NCBI GenBank assembly: GCA_045578465.1
Contig: JAZNKJ010000012.1
Coordinates: forward strand, 1-40,487
Direction: 5' to 3'
DNA: 40,487 nt
DNA from: SIG454 sp045578465
GTDB lineage: Bacteria > Bacillota > Clostridia > Monoglobales > Monoglobaceae
A program made the position numbers and the translations under genes. Under the pieces are notes generated by a model. That model was not told the origin of the DNA and ran no database searches. It saw only the letters and a list, made by a program, of their open reading frames with translations. Shown here piece by piece: positions 24,341 to 32,361 of the stretch. The stretch's first letter is position 1; each line of letters begins with the position of its first letter.

Positions 24341-24383
24341 AAGAAAAAACACCCTCTTTCATATCCAATATATGAGAGGGTGT
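24341..24383 (-). terminator. Intrinsic terminator after gerW
   Basis: On minus, 24370-24383 pairs with 24349-24364: nine base pairs (ACACCCTCT/AGAGGGTGT), a two-base bulge, five more pairs (CATAT/ATATG), a five-base loop, then TTTTTCTT. The 3' arm contains GAGGGTG, the only SD-like element for dacF. Confidence 0.85.
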
Positions 24384-24403
24384 TTTTTAGTATTCTTTTT
24401 AGA

Positions 24404-24862
24404 TTATTCGGCGTCAGGGAGAGGTTTGTTCTCCTCATATGCTTTGATTATCGCCTTTGTTTCGCCCTTCTTTTCCTGACGGGCATCTTTAACGGTTTCA
24501 ACAAGCTTATCTATTGCAGATGGAACAACATCTAAAACCTTGTCATAAATGCTTGTCTTCTGGTTAACGGACATAACCTTAACCTTACCGTCTCCCCCTG
24601 CAACCAAAAATGCAACAGGAGCAATGGACACGCCGCCACCTGCACCGCCGCCAAAGTTACTCTTATCAGGCTCAGTTTTCTTAGGACTGCCATATTCCGA
24701 GCCGCCCACAGCAAAGCCAAGCTTAACTGAAGAAATCGGAATTATAATTGTTCCGTCAGGGGTCTGAACAGCTTCCCCCACAATTGTGTTTACATCAACG
24801 ATGTCTTTAATGCTTTGCATTGCCGTATACATAAGGCCTTGAATTGGATGTTGATCTGCCAT
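24404..24862 (-). CDS. gerW: GerW family sporulation protein (YtfJ)
   Basis: A 152-residue protein of the YtfJ/GerW family, spore-associated in Bacillus and present across spore-forming Firmicutes. It opens HPIQGLMYTAMQSIKDIVDVN, has the central IIIPISSVKLGFAVGGSEYG and a glycine-rich stretch NFGGGAGGGVSIAPVAFLV, and ends in a charged tail. It is thought to be cortex or germination linked; in Bacillus GerW is needed for normal alanine germination. It follows DUF2953, as in many Clostridia. Confidence 0.92.
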   Translation of the reverse strand: MADQHPIQGLMYTAMQSIKDIVDVNTIVGEAVQTPDGTIIIPISSVKLGFAVGGSEYGSPKKTEPDKSNFGGGAGGGVSIAPVAFLVAGGDGKVKVMSVNQKTSIYDKVLDVVPSAIDKLVETVKDARQEKKGETKAIIKAYEENKPLPDAE

Positions 24863-24883
24863 AATTTTTCGCTCCCTTATTTA

Positions 24884-25426
24884 TCATTTTACTTTTCTGT
24901 TTTTAATAATCGCACTTATAATATGCACAAGTCTTACCTTTATTATTCCCTTAGCTTCAATTTTAAATACCTGATTTTCAAAATCGGGATTTATCTCAGT
25001 CTCGGGAAAATCAAATATAAAATACTGATTGAATATCTGATAGAGATTTCCGATTGCCCCCCAGATTATTCCGTAGAGCATACCCGTATCAGCCGGGTCG
25101 CCTGTTCCAAAATCCACTTTAATTTTTATCTTTTTAATCTCTATGCGATAACGCATATCCCGAAAAAGCGTCCACAAAAACGATTTCTTATCCGAAAGTT
25201 TTTTATGCTTTTCGTTTATATCTTTTTCTATGCTTTCTCTTGAAACTTCTTTTTCTTCCTGTTTGTCTTTTTGCTTTACCGTATATCTTATAAGACCGTT
25301 TTGAAATCTTATATGAAGGTCGCCGTCTTTATAGGATATATAAACCCTTGTTTTTGTATAAAGAAGAACAACAATAAAGCCCAGCAAAAAGGCAAGAAGA
25401 CCAAGAATTATCCACAAAACAATCAT
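24884..25426 (-). CDS. DUF2953 membrane-anchored protein
   Basis: A 180-residue protein with one long N-terminal membrane helix (about residues 2-22) and a soluble part containing the DUF2953 pattern: KIKVDFGTGDPADTGMLYGI and IFDFPETEINPDFENQ near the end. The middle is a highly charged Lys/Glu linker (about residues 53-85). In Clostridia DUF2953 proteins precede gerW/ytfJ, as here, so a role in the spore programme is plausible, but the function is unknown. Confidence 0.85.
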   Translation of the reverse strand: MIVLWIILGLLAFLLGFIVVLLYTKTRVYISYKDGDLHIRFQNGLIRYTVKQKDKQEEKEVSRESIEKDINEKHKKLSDKKSFLWTLFRDMRYRIEIKKIKIKVDFGTGDPADTGMLYGIIWGAIGNLYQIFNQYFIFDFPETEINPDFENQVFKIEAKGIIKVRLVHIISAIIKNRKVK

Positions 25427-25452
25427 AAAATCAGCCTTTCCTTAAAAAATGA

Positions 25453-26025
25453 TTACAGACTGTCAATTCCCTCCATAATCTGCTGGCTGTAAAGCTTGTC
25501 CTGTCCGTTTTCCTTGATTATAGCATAATCAGGAAGCTCCGTCAAGTCGCTTATCCCGAAGCATCTTAAAAACTCAGTTGTTGTTCCAAAGACCATTGGA
25601 CGACCGGGAGTATCAAGTCTTCCTGTCTCTTCGATTAAGCCTCTTTCGATAAGCTTATTTACAACCGTTTCGCAGGAAACTCCTCTTATATCTTCAATTT
25701 CGCCTCTTGTTACAGGCTGTTTATAGGCAACTATGGAAAGAACTTCCATTGCCGCATTTGACATTGTCTGGGCACGGCGAGGCTCAGCAAGGAGAGATAT
25801 ATATTCAAAATATTCCCCTCTTGTGCACATCTGATACCCGTCTTCAATGCGGATAATGCTTATTCCACGATGCTCATAGTCATATTTGTCAATCATATCG
25901 TTTATAATCTGTTTGGTTTTGCGCTTGTCCATATCGATTATGTTGGCAATCTTTTCAAGAGAAACGCTGTCCCCTGCCGCAAAAAGCAAACCTTCAATTA
26001 TAGCCTGAGCTTTATTTGTTTCCAT
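25453..26025 (-). CDS. scpB: Segregation and condensation protein ScpB
   Basis: A 190-residue winged-helix kleisin-associated subunit of the SMC complex. It starts with NKAQAIIEGLLFAAGDSVSL, has the helical KQPVTRGEIEDIRGV and GRPMVFGTTTEFLRCFGISD motifs, and ends with a short acidic tail. A dimer of ScpB binds ScpA and controls SMC ring closure for chromosome condensation. The length is typical. It lies 11 bases after scpA. Confidence 0.95.
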   Translation of the reverse strand: METNKAQAIIEGLLFAAGDSVSLEKIANIIDMDKRKTKQIINDMIDKYDYEHRGISIIRIEDGYQMCTRGEYFEYISLLAEPRRAQTMSNAAMEVLSIVAYKQPVTRGEIEDIRGVSCETVVNKLIERGLIEETGRLDTPGRPMVFGTTTEFLRCFGISDLTELPDYAIIKENGQDKLYSQQIMEGIDSL

Positions 26026-26036
26026 AATCTTTTCTC

Positions 26037-26792
26037 CTAATCCTCAATGGTGTCAAGGCTTATTTCGTCTTCCATAGATACTCTCTTAATATCCATATCA
26101 TCCATATCGCCTTCAACAACTACCTTTTTAAGCTTTATGAGTTCCAAAACCGCAAGGAAGGATGCAACCGCTTCCGGTCTTGATTTAATCCCGCGGAATA
26201 GCTCGATAAACTTGGTTTTCCCCTTTTCAACAAGCTTTTTCCAGATATTCGTTACCCTGCTTTTAACCGAAACCTTCTCGTGCCCCACAATTCCTTCAAA
26301 GGACTTTTTCGGGGGCGGAAGCTTTCTTTCAAGCTTCATATATGAAACCTTATAGGAAATTAGAAGGTTTTCAACTGAAACAGTTGAATAATCAAAAGGA
26401 ACAACGGGTCTTTCGATATATTCAGGGGCTTTATAAAATCTGGTATAGCCCAGATTTTCCCGCCCTCTTAGATATTCCGCTTTTTCTTTAAAACGCTTAT
26501 ATTCAACAAGGCGGCGGACAAGCTCTTCTCTGGGGTCTTCGCCCTCTTCTTCCTCATCCTCGGCAGGAAGCAAAAGTCTTGACTTAATCTGGAGAAGTGT
26601 TGCCGCAAGGACTAAAAACTCGCTGGACACTTCAAGGTCAAGGGCTTCCATCTGGGCGATAACCTCTAAATACTGTTCTAAGATTTCGCTTATTGGAATG
26701 TCATAAATATTAACTTTGTTCTTTTTGATGAGGGTTAAAAGAAGGTCAAGAGGGCCTTCAAACGCCTCAACACGGAAAGATAACTGTTCCAT
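26037..26792 (-). CDS. scpA: Segregation and condensation protein ScpA (kleisin)
   Basis: A 251-residue kleisin. It begins FRVEAFEGPLDLLLTLIKKN, the family N-terminus that contacts SMC coiled-coil neck, then VSSEFLVLAATLLQIKSRLLL. An acidic stretch EDEEEEGEDPREE follows near residue 77, then VEYKRFKEKAEYL. The C-terminal winged helix (about residues 180-245) has AVASFLAVLELIKLKKVVV, which binds the SMC head. It overlaps the site-2 protease stop by one base and precedes scpB. Confidence 0.95.
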   Translation of the reverse strand: MEQLSFRVEAFEGPLDLLLTLIKKNKVNIYDIPISEILEQYLEVIAQMEALDLEVSSEFLVLAATLLQIKSRLLLPAEDEEEEGEDPREELVRRLVEYKRFKEKAEYLRGRENLGYTRFYKAPEYIERPVVPFDYSTVSVENLLISYKVSYMKLERKLPPPKKSFEGIVGHEKVSVKSRVTNIWKKLVEKGKTKFIELFRGIKSRPEAVASFLAVLELIKLKKVVVEGDMDDMDIKRVSMEDEISLDTIED

Positions 26793-27466
26793 TAAACAAA
26801 CAACTCCAAAATTAAATTTGACAATGAATAAAATCCGCCAAAAAGTCCCTCTACGGCAAGAGTTAAAAGACCGCCGAAAAAGGAAAGGTTTATTAAAATG
26901 ATAAGGACAATAAATCCATATCTTTCATACTGCATCAGCTTAAAATAAATTCTTGTGGGAAGGATGGCACTCAGCACCTTTGACCCATCAAGAGGTGGAA
27001 TCGGGATAAGATTGAAAACACCAAGTCCTAAATTCATAACCGCCAAAGTTTGAAGAATTGTAAAGACGAGATACCAAAGGCCGTCAACCGCTGTAAAGTT
27101 TATTACCAAAACCATTAAAAACACGGAGATAAACGCTGTTATAAAGTTTGAAACCGGCCCTGCAAGGGAGGTCAGCACCATATCAAGCTTTATGGTTTTA
27201 GTTTTGAAATTCCTCGTGTTTATCATAACAGGCTTTGCCCAGCCAAAGCCAAAAAGGAAAAGGCAAAGGGCACCGAGAGGGTCAATATGGTTTATTGGGT
27301 TAAAGGAAAGTCTTCCCGTATATTTCGCAGTATTATCCCCTCTTAAATATGCCATATATCCGTGGCTTACCTCATGGATTGTAAGAGATAAAAACACGCA
27401 GAAAATGGTTATAAGAAGATTTAAAAACCCTTCTGCACTGCTGAAATAGTAAGCAAGTCTGCTCAT
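26792..27466 (-). CDS. Site-2 protease family (M50) membrane metalloprotease
   Basis: A 224-residue polytopic zinc protease. HEVSH in helix 2 (LTIHEVSHGYMAYLRGD) is the HExxH zinc motif. The third ligand and conserved late motif is in FNLIPIPPLDGSKVL. About five to six membrane helices are visible. Members cleave transmembrane substrates or have structural roles; this short form is the one commonly located before scpA in Firmicutes. The substrate is unknown. Confidence 0.92.
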   Translation of the reverse strand: MSRLAYYFSSAEGFLNLLITIFCVFLSLTIHEVSHGYMAYLRGDNTAKYTGRLSFNPINHIDPLGALCLFLFGFGWAKPVMINTRNFKTKTIKLDMVLTSLAGPVSNFITAFISVFLMVLVINFTAVDGLWYLVFTILQTLAVMNLGLGVFNLIPIPPLDGSKVLSAILPTRIYFKLMQYERYGFIVLIILINLSFFGGLLTLAVEGLFGGFYSLSNLILELFV

Positions 27467-27478
27467 AAAATCATTCCT

Positions 27479-28783
27479 TTAAATCAAATCATTCTTTATA
27501 ATATCTTCATAGGTTTCTCTTTTAACCACCACGGTTGCTTTTCCGTCTTTAAGCATAACAACAGGTGGGCGTGGAATTCGGTTATAGTTGCTCGCCATTG
27601 AATAGTTATAGGCTCCTGTGGTAAGGACAGCTAAATAATCGTCCTTCTTTACCTTGGGAAGCTCAATATTCTCAACAAGAACATCCCCTGATTCACAGCA
27701 TTTTCCTGCAATAGTTACAGTTTCTTCTTTCTCTCCCAAGGGATTTTCAACCAAGAGAGCGCCGTGCTTTGCGCCATACATAATGAATCTTGGGTTATCT
27801 CCCATTCCTCCGTCGACGCAGACATAGTTTCTTATATTCTCAATTCTTTTAACCGTTCCAACTTTATAAACAGTTATTCCGCTTGGAGCAACAAGAGAGC
27901 GTCCCGGCTCCATTAAGATAAAGGGGCAGGGGAGTCCTTTTTCCGCAGTCTTTGCTTTAACTGTTTTTGAAACGGCCTCAATGAATTTATCAAAATCAAC
28001 AGGGTCGTCTTCCTCAGTATATTTTATACCAAATCCGCCACCTAAATTAAGCTCGGAAATTACGATTCCTGTTTCTTTTCTGATTTCATCCATAAAGTCA
28101 ATCATAATTTCGGCGGTTTCACAAAATGGGTCAAGCTCAAAAATCTGAGAGCCTATATGACAGTGAAGTCCTGCTATATTAATATTCTTTTTAGTTGACG
28201 CGTATTTTATAAGCTTAATTGCGCCCCCTGTTTCAATGGCTTCGCCGAATTTTGAGTCAATCTGGCCTGTTTTAATAAAGTCGTGGGTATGGGCGTCAAC
28301 ACCCGGGGAAACACGGAACATCGCCTTAACGGTTTTTCCGTACTTCTGGGCGATTTCTTCAATTCTGTCAACCTCGTCACTGTTATCAACAACTATGCAA
28401 CCGATATTATTCTTAATCGCAAGCTCGATTTCGTCCTCAGTTTTGTTATTGCCGTGGAAATAGATTTTCTCCGCTGGAAAGCCTGCTGCAAGGGCGGTAT
28501 AGATTTCTCCACCGCTTACGGTGTCCACACCTAAGCCTTCCTCCATAGCAACTTTATAGATATATTTACAGGAAAAAGCCTTACTTGCATATAAAACAAG
28601 GCCACGGTCTCCATAATATTTCTTCATAGCATTTGCATAGATTCTGCAATTTTTTCTTATGTCGTTTTCGTCCATCATATAAACAGGAGTTCCATAGGTT
28701 TCTGCGACTTCCTTAACATCGCATCCGCCCATTGAAAGATTCCCCTTTTCGTTTACACTAAGACAATCCATTATAAAGCTCAT
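27479..28783 (-). CDS. lysA: Diaminopimelate decarboxylase
   Basis: A 434-residue PLP enzyme making lysine from meso-diaminopimelate. The PLP Lys is K68 in LYASKAFSCKY. Other family marks are LHCHIGSQIFEL, LNLGGGFGIKY, EPGRSLVAPSGITVY, and KCCESGDVL (the Cys of the second active site), and the closing TTGAYNYSMASNYN. The length is full. A strong consensus promoter at 28819-28847 precedes it, making it the start of the lysA-M50-scpA-scpB-DUF2953-gerW unit. Confidence 0.96.
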   Translation of the reverse strand: MSFIMDCLSVNEKGNLSMGGCDVKEVAETYGTPVYMMDENDIRKNCRIYANAMKKYYGDRGLVLYASKAFSCKYIYKVAMEEGLGVDTVSGGEIYTALAAGFPAEKIYFHGNNKTEDEIELAIKNNIGCIVVDNSDEVDRIEEIAQKYGKTVKAMFRVSPGVDAHTHDFIKTGQIDSKFGEAIETGGAIKLIKYASTKKNINIAGLHCHIGSQIFELDPFCETAEIMIDFMDEIRKETGIVISELNLGGGFGIKYTEEDDPVDFDKFIEAVSKTVKAKTAEKGLPCPFILMEPGRSLVAPSGITVYKVGTVKRIENIRNYVCVDGGMGDNPRFIMYGAKHGALLVENPLGEKEETVTIAGKCCESGDVLVENIELPKVKKDDYLAVLTTGAYNYSMASNYNRIPRPPVVMLKDGKATVVVKRETYEDIIKNDLI

Positions 28784-28818
28784 TTTTATTCCTCTTTCGT
28801 TAAGTGCTTAATAGATTA

Positions 28819-28847
28819 ATTTTATCATATATAAAATTCTTTGTCAA
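28819..28847 (-). promoter_or_regulatory. Strong sigma-A promoter of lysA unit
   Basis: On minus, TTGACA (28842-28847) and TAAAAT (28819-28824) separated by 17 bases. It lies immediately after the stop of the gene ending at 28849. Confidence 0.88.
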
Positions 28848-28848
28848 T

Positions 28849-30174
28849 TTATTTATATACTAATATCCGTCTCCCGTCAGAGCCCTTTGCCCCATAGATT
28901 TCCGTATCTTTTATGGTTTTAAGATAAGCCACGGTTTCAGCATCCACCACTTCGTTGGGAGCGATTATTGGCACTCCGGGGGGATACGCCCAGAGATAGT
29001 CGGCACAGATTCTGCCCTCTGCTTTGGAGATTAAGACAAGCTCTTTTTCGCCTGACGGTTTTTTCTTATTTTGCTTCGGGGTTGGATAAACCACCGCCTT
29101 AACCTCTTCCTCTTTTAATTCTTTATCAATTTTAAAGAGTGCCTTTTTAAGATTTTTAAAGGCTTTTTTATTATCGCAGACCGAGGTCATTGCCAGAGCA
29201 TAGTTATCATAAGCCATTTCAAGCTCAATTTTAAACTCGTCTCTGAGCCGCTTTAAAAGAGTTTCCCCCGATATGTTGGTTTTAGCCGTGCTTATAACGA
29301 TTTTTCCCATATCGTCTTGCACTTTTATTTCAAGATTTTTAAGGCTAGCCGTTGCCTTATAGAAAGCGTCAAGATTTTTCTTATATGTATCAAAGCTTTC
29401 CTCATTTTGCACTTCGCCAAGGCAAGTAGAAACAGATGACATAAGGATATAAGAGGGGCTTGATGTGTTGAAAACATTAAGCTTTTCTTTTATCCGCTTT
29501 TTATCAATTATCTTGCCGTTTAAGAGGAGAAGCGCCGTCTGGGTAAGGCTTGGGAGAGTTTTATGAAGGCTTATGGCGATTGCGTCAGCCTCTTTGTAAA
29601 CCCTTTCTTCTTCCCCAATGAATTTAAGGTGGGCGCCGTGTGCCATATCAATTAAAATGGGGATATTGTTTTTATGGCAGGCCTTTATAATCCCTCGGGT
29701 TTCGCTTATTGCGCCCTCATATGTAGGAGAGGTTATAATCACTAGCTTTGCATCGGGGTTTTGGATAATCGCTTCTTCCACTGCTTCCTTTTTGATGCCC
29801 TTTGCGATGCCGATTTCGTCATAGTCCGGGAAGATATAACTCTGCTTTGCTTCCATAAGCTTAGCGGCGTTATATACGGATTTATGGCAATTTCTTGCCA
29901 TAATTATTTTGTCCCCTTTTTCAATAATTCCGCAGATTGCAGAGAGGATTGCACCCGTGCTTCCGTTAACGCTTATATATGCCGTCTTTGCACCGTATAC
30001 TTTTGCCCAGTCTTCTTCAAGCTCTTTTAAAATTCCAGTTGGGTTTGCAAGATTATCAAAATCAGAGATTTCTGTTATGTCAAAAGCACAGATTTTCCCC
30101 TTATGGCCGGGCATATGCATAGAATAAGCTCCCGTCTTTCCGTATCTTTTCAGTTTATCATAAAGCTTTGACAT
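28849..30174 (-). CDS. Orn/Lys/Arg decarboxylase family PLP protein (YaaO/SpeA type)
   Basis: A 441-residue fold-type-I PLP enzyme. It begins with SMHMPGHKG and has ISVNGSTGAILSAICG, then HDxH-like IPILIDMAHGAHLKF, and the PLP Lys in ISLHKTLPSLTQTA (near residue 203), followed by NTSSPSYILMSS. The C-terminal domain retains the closing AYPPGVPIIAPNE. The short length matches Gram-positive YaaO/SpeA-like decarboxylases rather than large E. coli ones. Substrate (arginine, lysine or ornithine) cannot be read. Start ATG 30174 follows GGTGAG; a longer in-frame ATG at 30189 lacks a ribosome site. Confidence 0.88.
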   Translation of the reverse strand: MSKLYDKLKRYGKTGAYSMHMPGHKGKICAFDITEISDFDNLANPTGILKELEEDWAKVYGAKTAYISVNGSTGAILSAICGIIEKGDKIIMARNCHKSVYNAAKLMEAKQSYIFPDYDEIGIAKGIKKEAVEEAIIQNPDAKLVIITSPTYEGAISETRGIIKACHKNNIPILIDMAHGAHLKFIGEEERVYKEADAIAISLHKTLPSLTQTALLLLNGKIIDKKRIKEKLNVFNTSSPSYILMSSVSTCLGEVQNEESFDTYKKNLDAFYKATASLKNLEIKVQDDMGKIVISTAKTNISGETLLKRLRDEFKIELEMAYDNYALAMTSVCDNKKAFKNLKKALFKIDKELKEEEVKAVVYPTPKQNKKKPSGEKELVLISKAEGRICADYLWAYPPGVPIIAPNEVVDAETVAYLKTIKDTEIYGAKGSDGRRILVYK

Positions 30175-30195
30175 AACTTTTCTCACCATCCAATT

Positions 30196-30879
30196 CTAAT
30201 TCATTGCAAGACCAAAATATGGCTTTTTAAATTCCTCGCAATTTATATATTTTATAAGAGCAAGAGGCCTGCTCCACTCTTCCCTAAATATTTCTTTTGT
30301 TAAATTTTCAACTACTTTGCCGTTTTCAATGTAAACCGCTCCGTCGTTCATTTTTCTTATTTCGCCGAAGCTTAAAATATATTTAAGTTGCTCCTCGCTC
30401 CACTTTATATAGTCTAAATCTTTTAAAATTTCGTCTCGGATTTTGAAATATTCCTCAGGGCCGATTTTCTCTCCGCCCTCTTGGATTTTTGTTCCGGGCG
30501 GGGCGAAAACCGTCTGGTTATATCCCAGTTTTTCATAGAAATCAAAGAGAGACGCTGAGGCAGGGACAAGAACGGCAAAATGCTCGTCCCGTTCTTTTAT
30601 GATTTTATCAATCTCGCCCATTATGGCTTTCCCATAGCCTTTTCCACGATAGTTTCCGTCCGTTGCAACGGCATAGACATATCTGCCTTTTTTGTCCCTT
30701 ATGGTAACGGGAAGAATGGACGCCATAGCAATAACTCTGTCTTCTTCCGTAATTAAGACCATATTATTTTTGCACATATTATCAAGATAGTTTTCTATCA
30801 TTTCTCTGCTGTCTTTAAAGGTTTTATTCCAGAGAAAAATTACTCCCTCTCTGTATTTTTCCGAGAAAAATTCAAACAT
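30196..30879 (-). CDS. GNAT family N-acetyltransferase
   Basis: A 227-residue protein with an N-terminal GNAT fold. The acetyl-CoA motif A is YAVATDGNYRGKGYGKAIM (R-x-x-G-x-G pattern), with a preceding VITEEDRVIAMASIL strand and a FYEKLGY motif B downstream. The C-terminal third has no clear second domain and holds charged, aromatic sequence ending KPYFGLAMN. Start 30879 is chosen because GGTGA of the upstream stop region lies five bases before; the longer reading from 30909 adds ten residues. Possible substrates, for example an amine or a lipid, are not readable. Confidence 0.85.
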   Translation of the reverse strand: MFEFFSEKYREGVIFLWNKTFKDSREMIENYLDNMCKNNMVLITEEDRVIAMASILPVTIRDKKGRYVYAVATDGNYRGKGYGKAIMGEIDKIIKERDEHFAVLVPASASLFDFYEKLGYNQTVFAPPGTKIQEGGEKIGPEEYFKIRDEILKDLDYIKWSEEQLKYILSFGEIRKMNDGAVYIENGKVVENLTKEIFREEWSRPLALIKYINCEEFKKPYFGLAMN

Positions 30880-30887
30880 CTTTTCAC

Positions 30888-31775
30888 CTACTTGCTTTCG
30901 GCAATCCATTTTTCAATAATTTCATAAGGGCGATAAGAAAGTTTTGCCTTACGAAGTCCCTCGTCCCCTGCGTCGTCTTCGCGGTTTACAAAATCGAAAC
31001 CCTCGCAGTTATGGATGACAAATTCACGATTGATAATAGGGTATGCCCCTTGGATATGCGGAAACGCCTTTTCGATGTGCACCAAAAAGGTATCGTGGCT
31101 TAATTTATCCCCCATTGAATAGGCAACAACCTCGCCGTTTGCCCTGATTAAACCGCCCGAAAGCTTTAATCCTTTGAAATGGGCAAAGGCTTCCTTAACG
31201 GCACAGCTTTCGTCCTTAATTCCCTCTTCGCTGTCGCAACCTGCAATTTCGCACCATTTTTCGTTCATCAAATAAGCTTCTTTTATATTGCTTTCGTTTA
31301 TTTCTTCATATTCCCAGTCGGGATTATTCTCAATAAAGCGGTTTATATGATTTCTTTTGGCAGAGAGTTTTTTACCAGAAAGGGTTGCAAGCTTTTCCTT
31401 TTCATAGACATAGTCAGAGCCGTCACGATTCTCCTTATAGGAAAATTTATCGGGATAAAGGCTTTCAAGAATTTCTTTATTCTTTTTGGTAAGGGAATAA
31501 AACTTCGGCTTTATATTGTTATCTTCGCAATAGTCAAATATTTCCTCTAAGGCAAACTTAATATCTCCCTCTCCGCAGGGGAACATAAAGCTGTTATCCT
31601 TTGTTTTGGTTGTATAAAACTTGCCCCCTTGGAGTGGGCTTATGGTTATGCCGAAAATCTTACGCCAGATAAAAGCTGTCGTAAAATTATATTCAAGGCT
31701 TAGATTTTCCTGATTTTCAAGGATTGCATCAACCCAAGCCTTATCTTCAATTTTTATCTCTTTAAACTCTGCCAT
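30888..31775 (-). CDS. DUF2156/phosphatidylglycerol lysyltransferase-like acyltransferase
   Basis: A 295-residue soluble protein of the DUF2156 group (the C-terminal catalytic domain of MprF-like synthetases, in the GNAT superfamily). Family features are the NYNFTTAFIWR-type opening (here EYNFTTAFIWRK), KKLSAKRNHINRFIENNP, then NREFVIHNCEGFDFVNREDD, and the terminal KLSYRPYEIIEKW. No membrane helix is visible, unlike full MprF. It may transfer an amino-acyl or peptide unit to a lipid or wall precursor; the substrate is unknown. Its stop lies nine bases before the GNAT gene. Confidence 0.85.
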   Translation of the reverse strand: MAEFKEIKIEDKAWVDAILENQENLSLEYNFTTAFIWRKIFGITISPLQGGKFYTTKTKDNSFMFPCGEGDIKFALEEIFDYCEDNNIKPKFYSLTKKNKEILESLYPDKFSYKENRDGSDYVYEKEKLATLSGKKLSAKRNHINRFIENNPDWEYEEINESNIKEAYLMNEKWCEIAGCDSEEGIKDESCAVKEAFAHFKGLKLSGGLIRANGEVVAYSMGDKLSHDTFLVHIEKAFPHIQGAYPIINREFVIHNCEGFDFVNREDDAGDEGLRKAKLSYRPYEIIEKWIAESK

Positions 31776-31807
31776 AGTTCTCGTTCCTTTTTTAGCTTAT
31801 GTATTTG

Positions 31808-32179
31808 TTATTCACTCCATATGAGCTTTCCTATACTGTATTCCCCCGATTGAGTAAAGCCGTCATAGATTTCTTTCCCGTCGACTGATACGAAAAAATC
31901 TCCTAGGTATGACAAATGGTCGTTATTTACCAACCAGGATGTTCTTATGACATAATATTCTTTCCCGTCTTTTTGGATTGTTCCGGTTGCCCCGAATGAA
32001 AACGGGAACCCTGTTTCCTCATCCTTTTCTCCCAAAACAGAGGCACATAGCTTTTCCGCCTCTTCCTGAGTTATTCTCTCATTCTCCACAGGAGCATTTA
32101 CAAAAAAAGTATGACATAAAACCCCGCCGATTGCAAAAATAAACACCACGGCAAGAAATATGTATATTATCTTTTTCAT
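31808..32179 (-). CDS. Secreted/membrane-anchored protein, YokE/NTF2-like unknown (123 aa)
   Basis: I do not recognise a family. A 123-residue protein with an uncleaved or cleaved N-terminal hydrophobic helix (about residues 4-23, IIYIFLAVVFIFAIGGVLC; the Cys is at the membrane end but not in a clean lipobox). The soluble domain has NERITQEEAEKLCASVLG and GTIQKDGKEYYVIRTSW, then LGDFFVSVDGKEIYDGF, reminiscent of small PepSY- or NTF2-like secreted domains. GAGGTGA sits six bases before the ATG. The promoter at 32263-32290 is its own. It precedes the acyltransferase genes in the same direction. Confidence 0.7.
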   Translation of the reverse strand: MKKIIYIFLAVVFIFAIGGVLCHTFFVNAPVENERITQEEAEKLCASVLGEKDEETGFPFSFGATGTIQKDGKEYYVIRTSWLVNNDHLSYLGDFFVSVDGKEIYDGFTQSGEYSIGKLIWSE

Positions 32180-32262
32180 TTATATCACCTCGATTTTTAC
32201 TGTCTTACCTCAAATATTTTTCATCATAACCCGCGAGAATACTGAATTTTCTCGCTCCCGAT

Positions 32263-32290
32263 AGTATATGTAAATATTATAAATCGGCAA
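32263..32290 (-). promoter_or_regulatory. Promoter and 5' hairpin of the 31808 gene
   Basis: On minus, TTGCCG (32285-32290) and TATACT (32263-32268), spacer 16. The predicted transcript begins near 32256 and opens with the hairpin GCGAGAA/TTCTCGC (32233-32239 with 32249-32255), a likely mRNA-stabilising end. The remaining sequence up to 32361 holds one weak dyad (GACAC/GTGTC, 32317-32347) and no coding signal. Confidence 0.65.
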
Positions 32291-32361
32291 ACTAATCTTT
32301 TAAATTGTATGGACTTGACACAAGTAATACTTAACCTTTCCCGTGTCTTAAATGTTACCTT

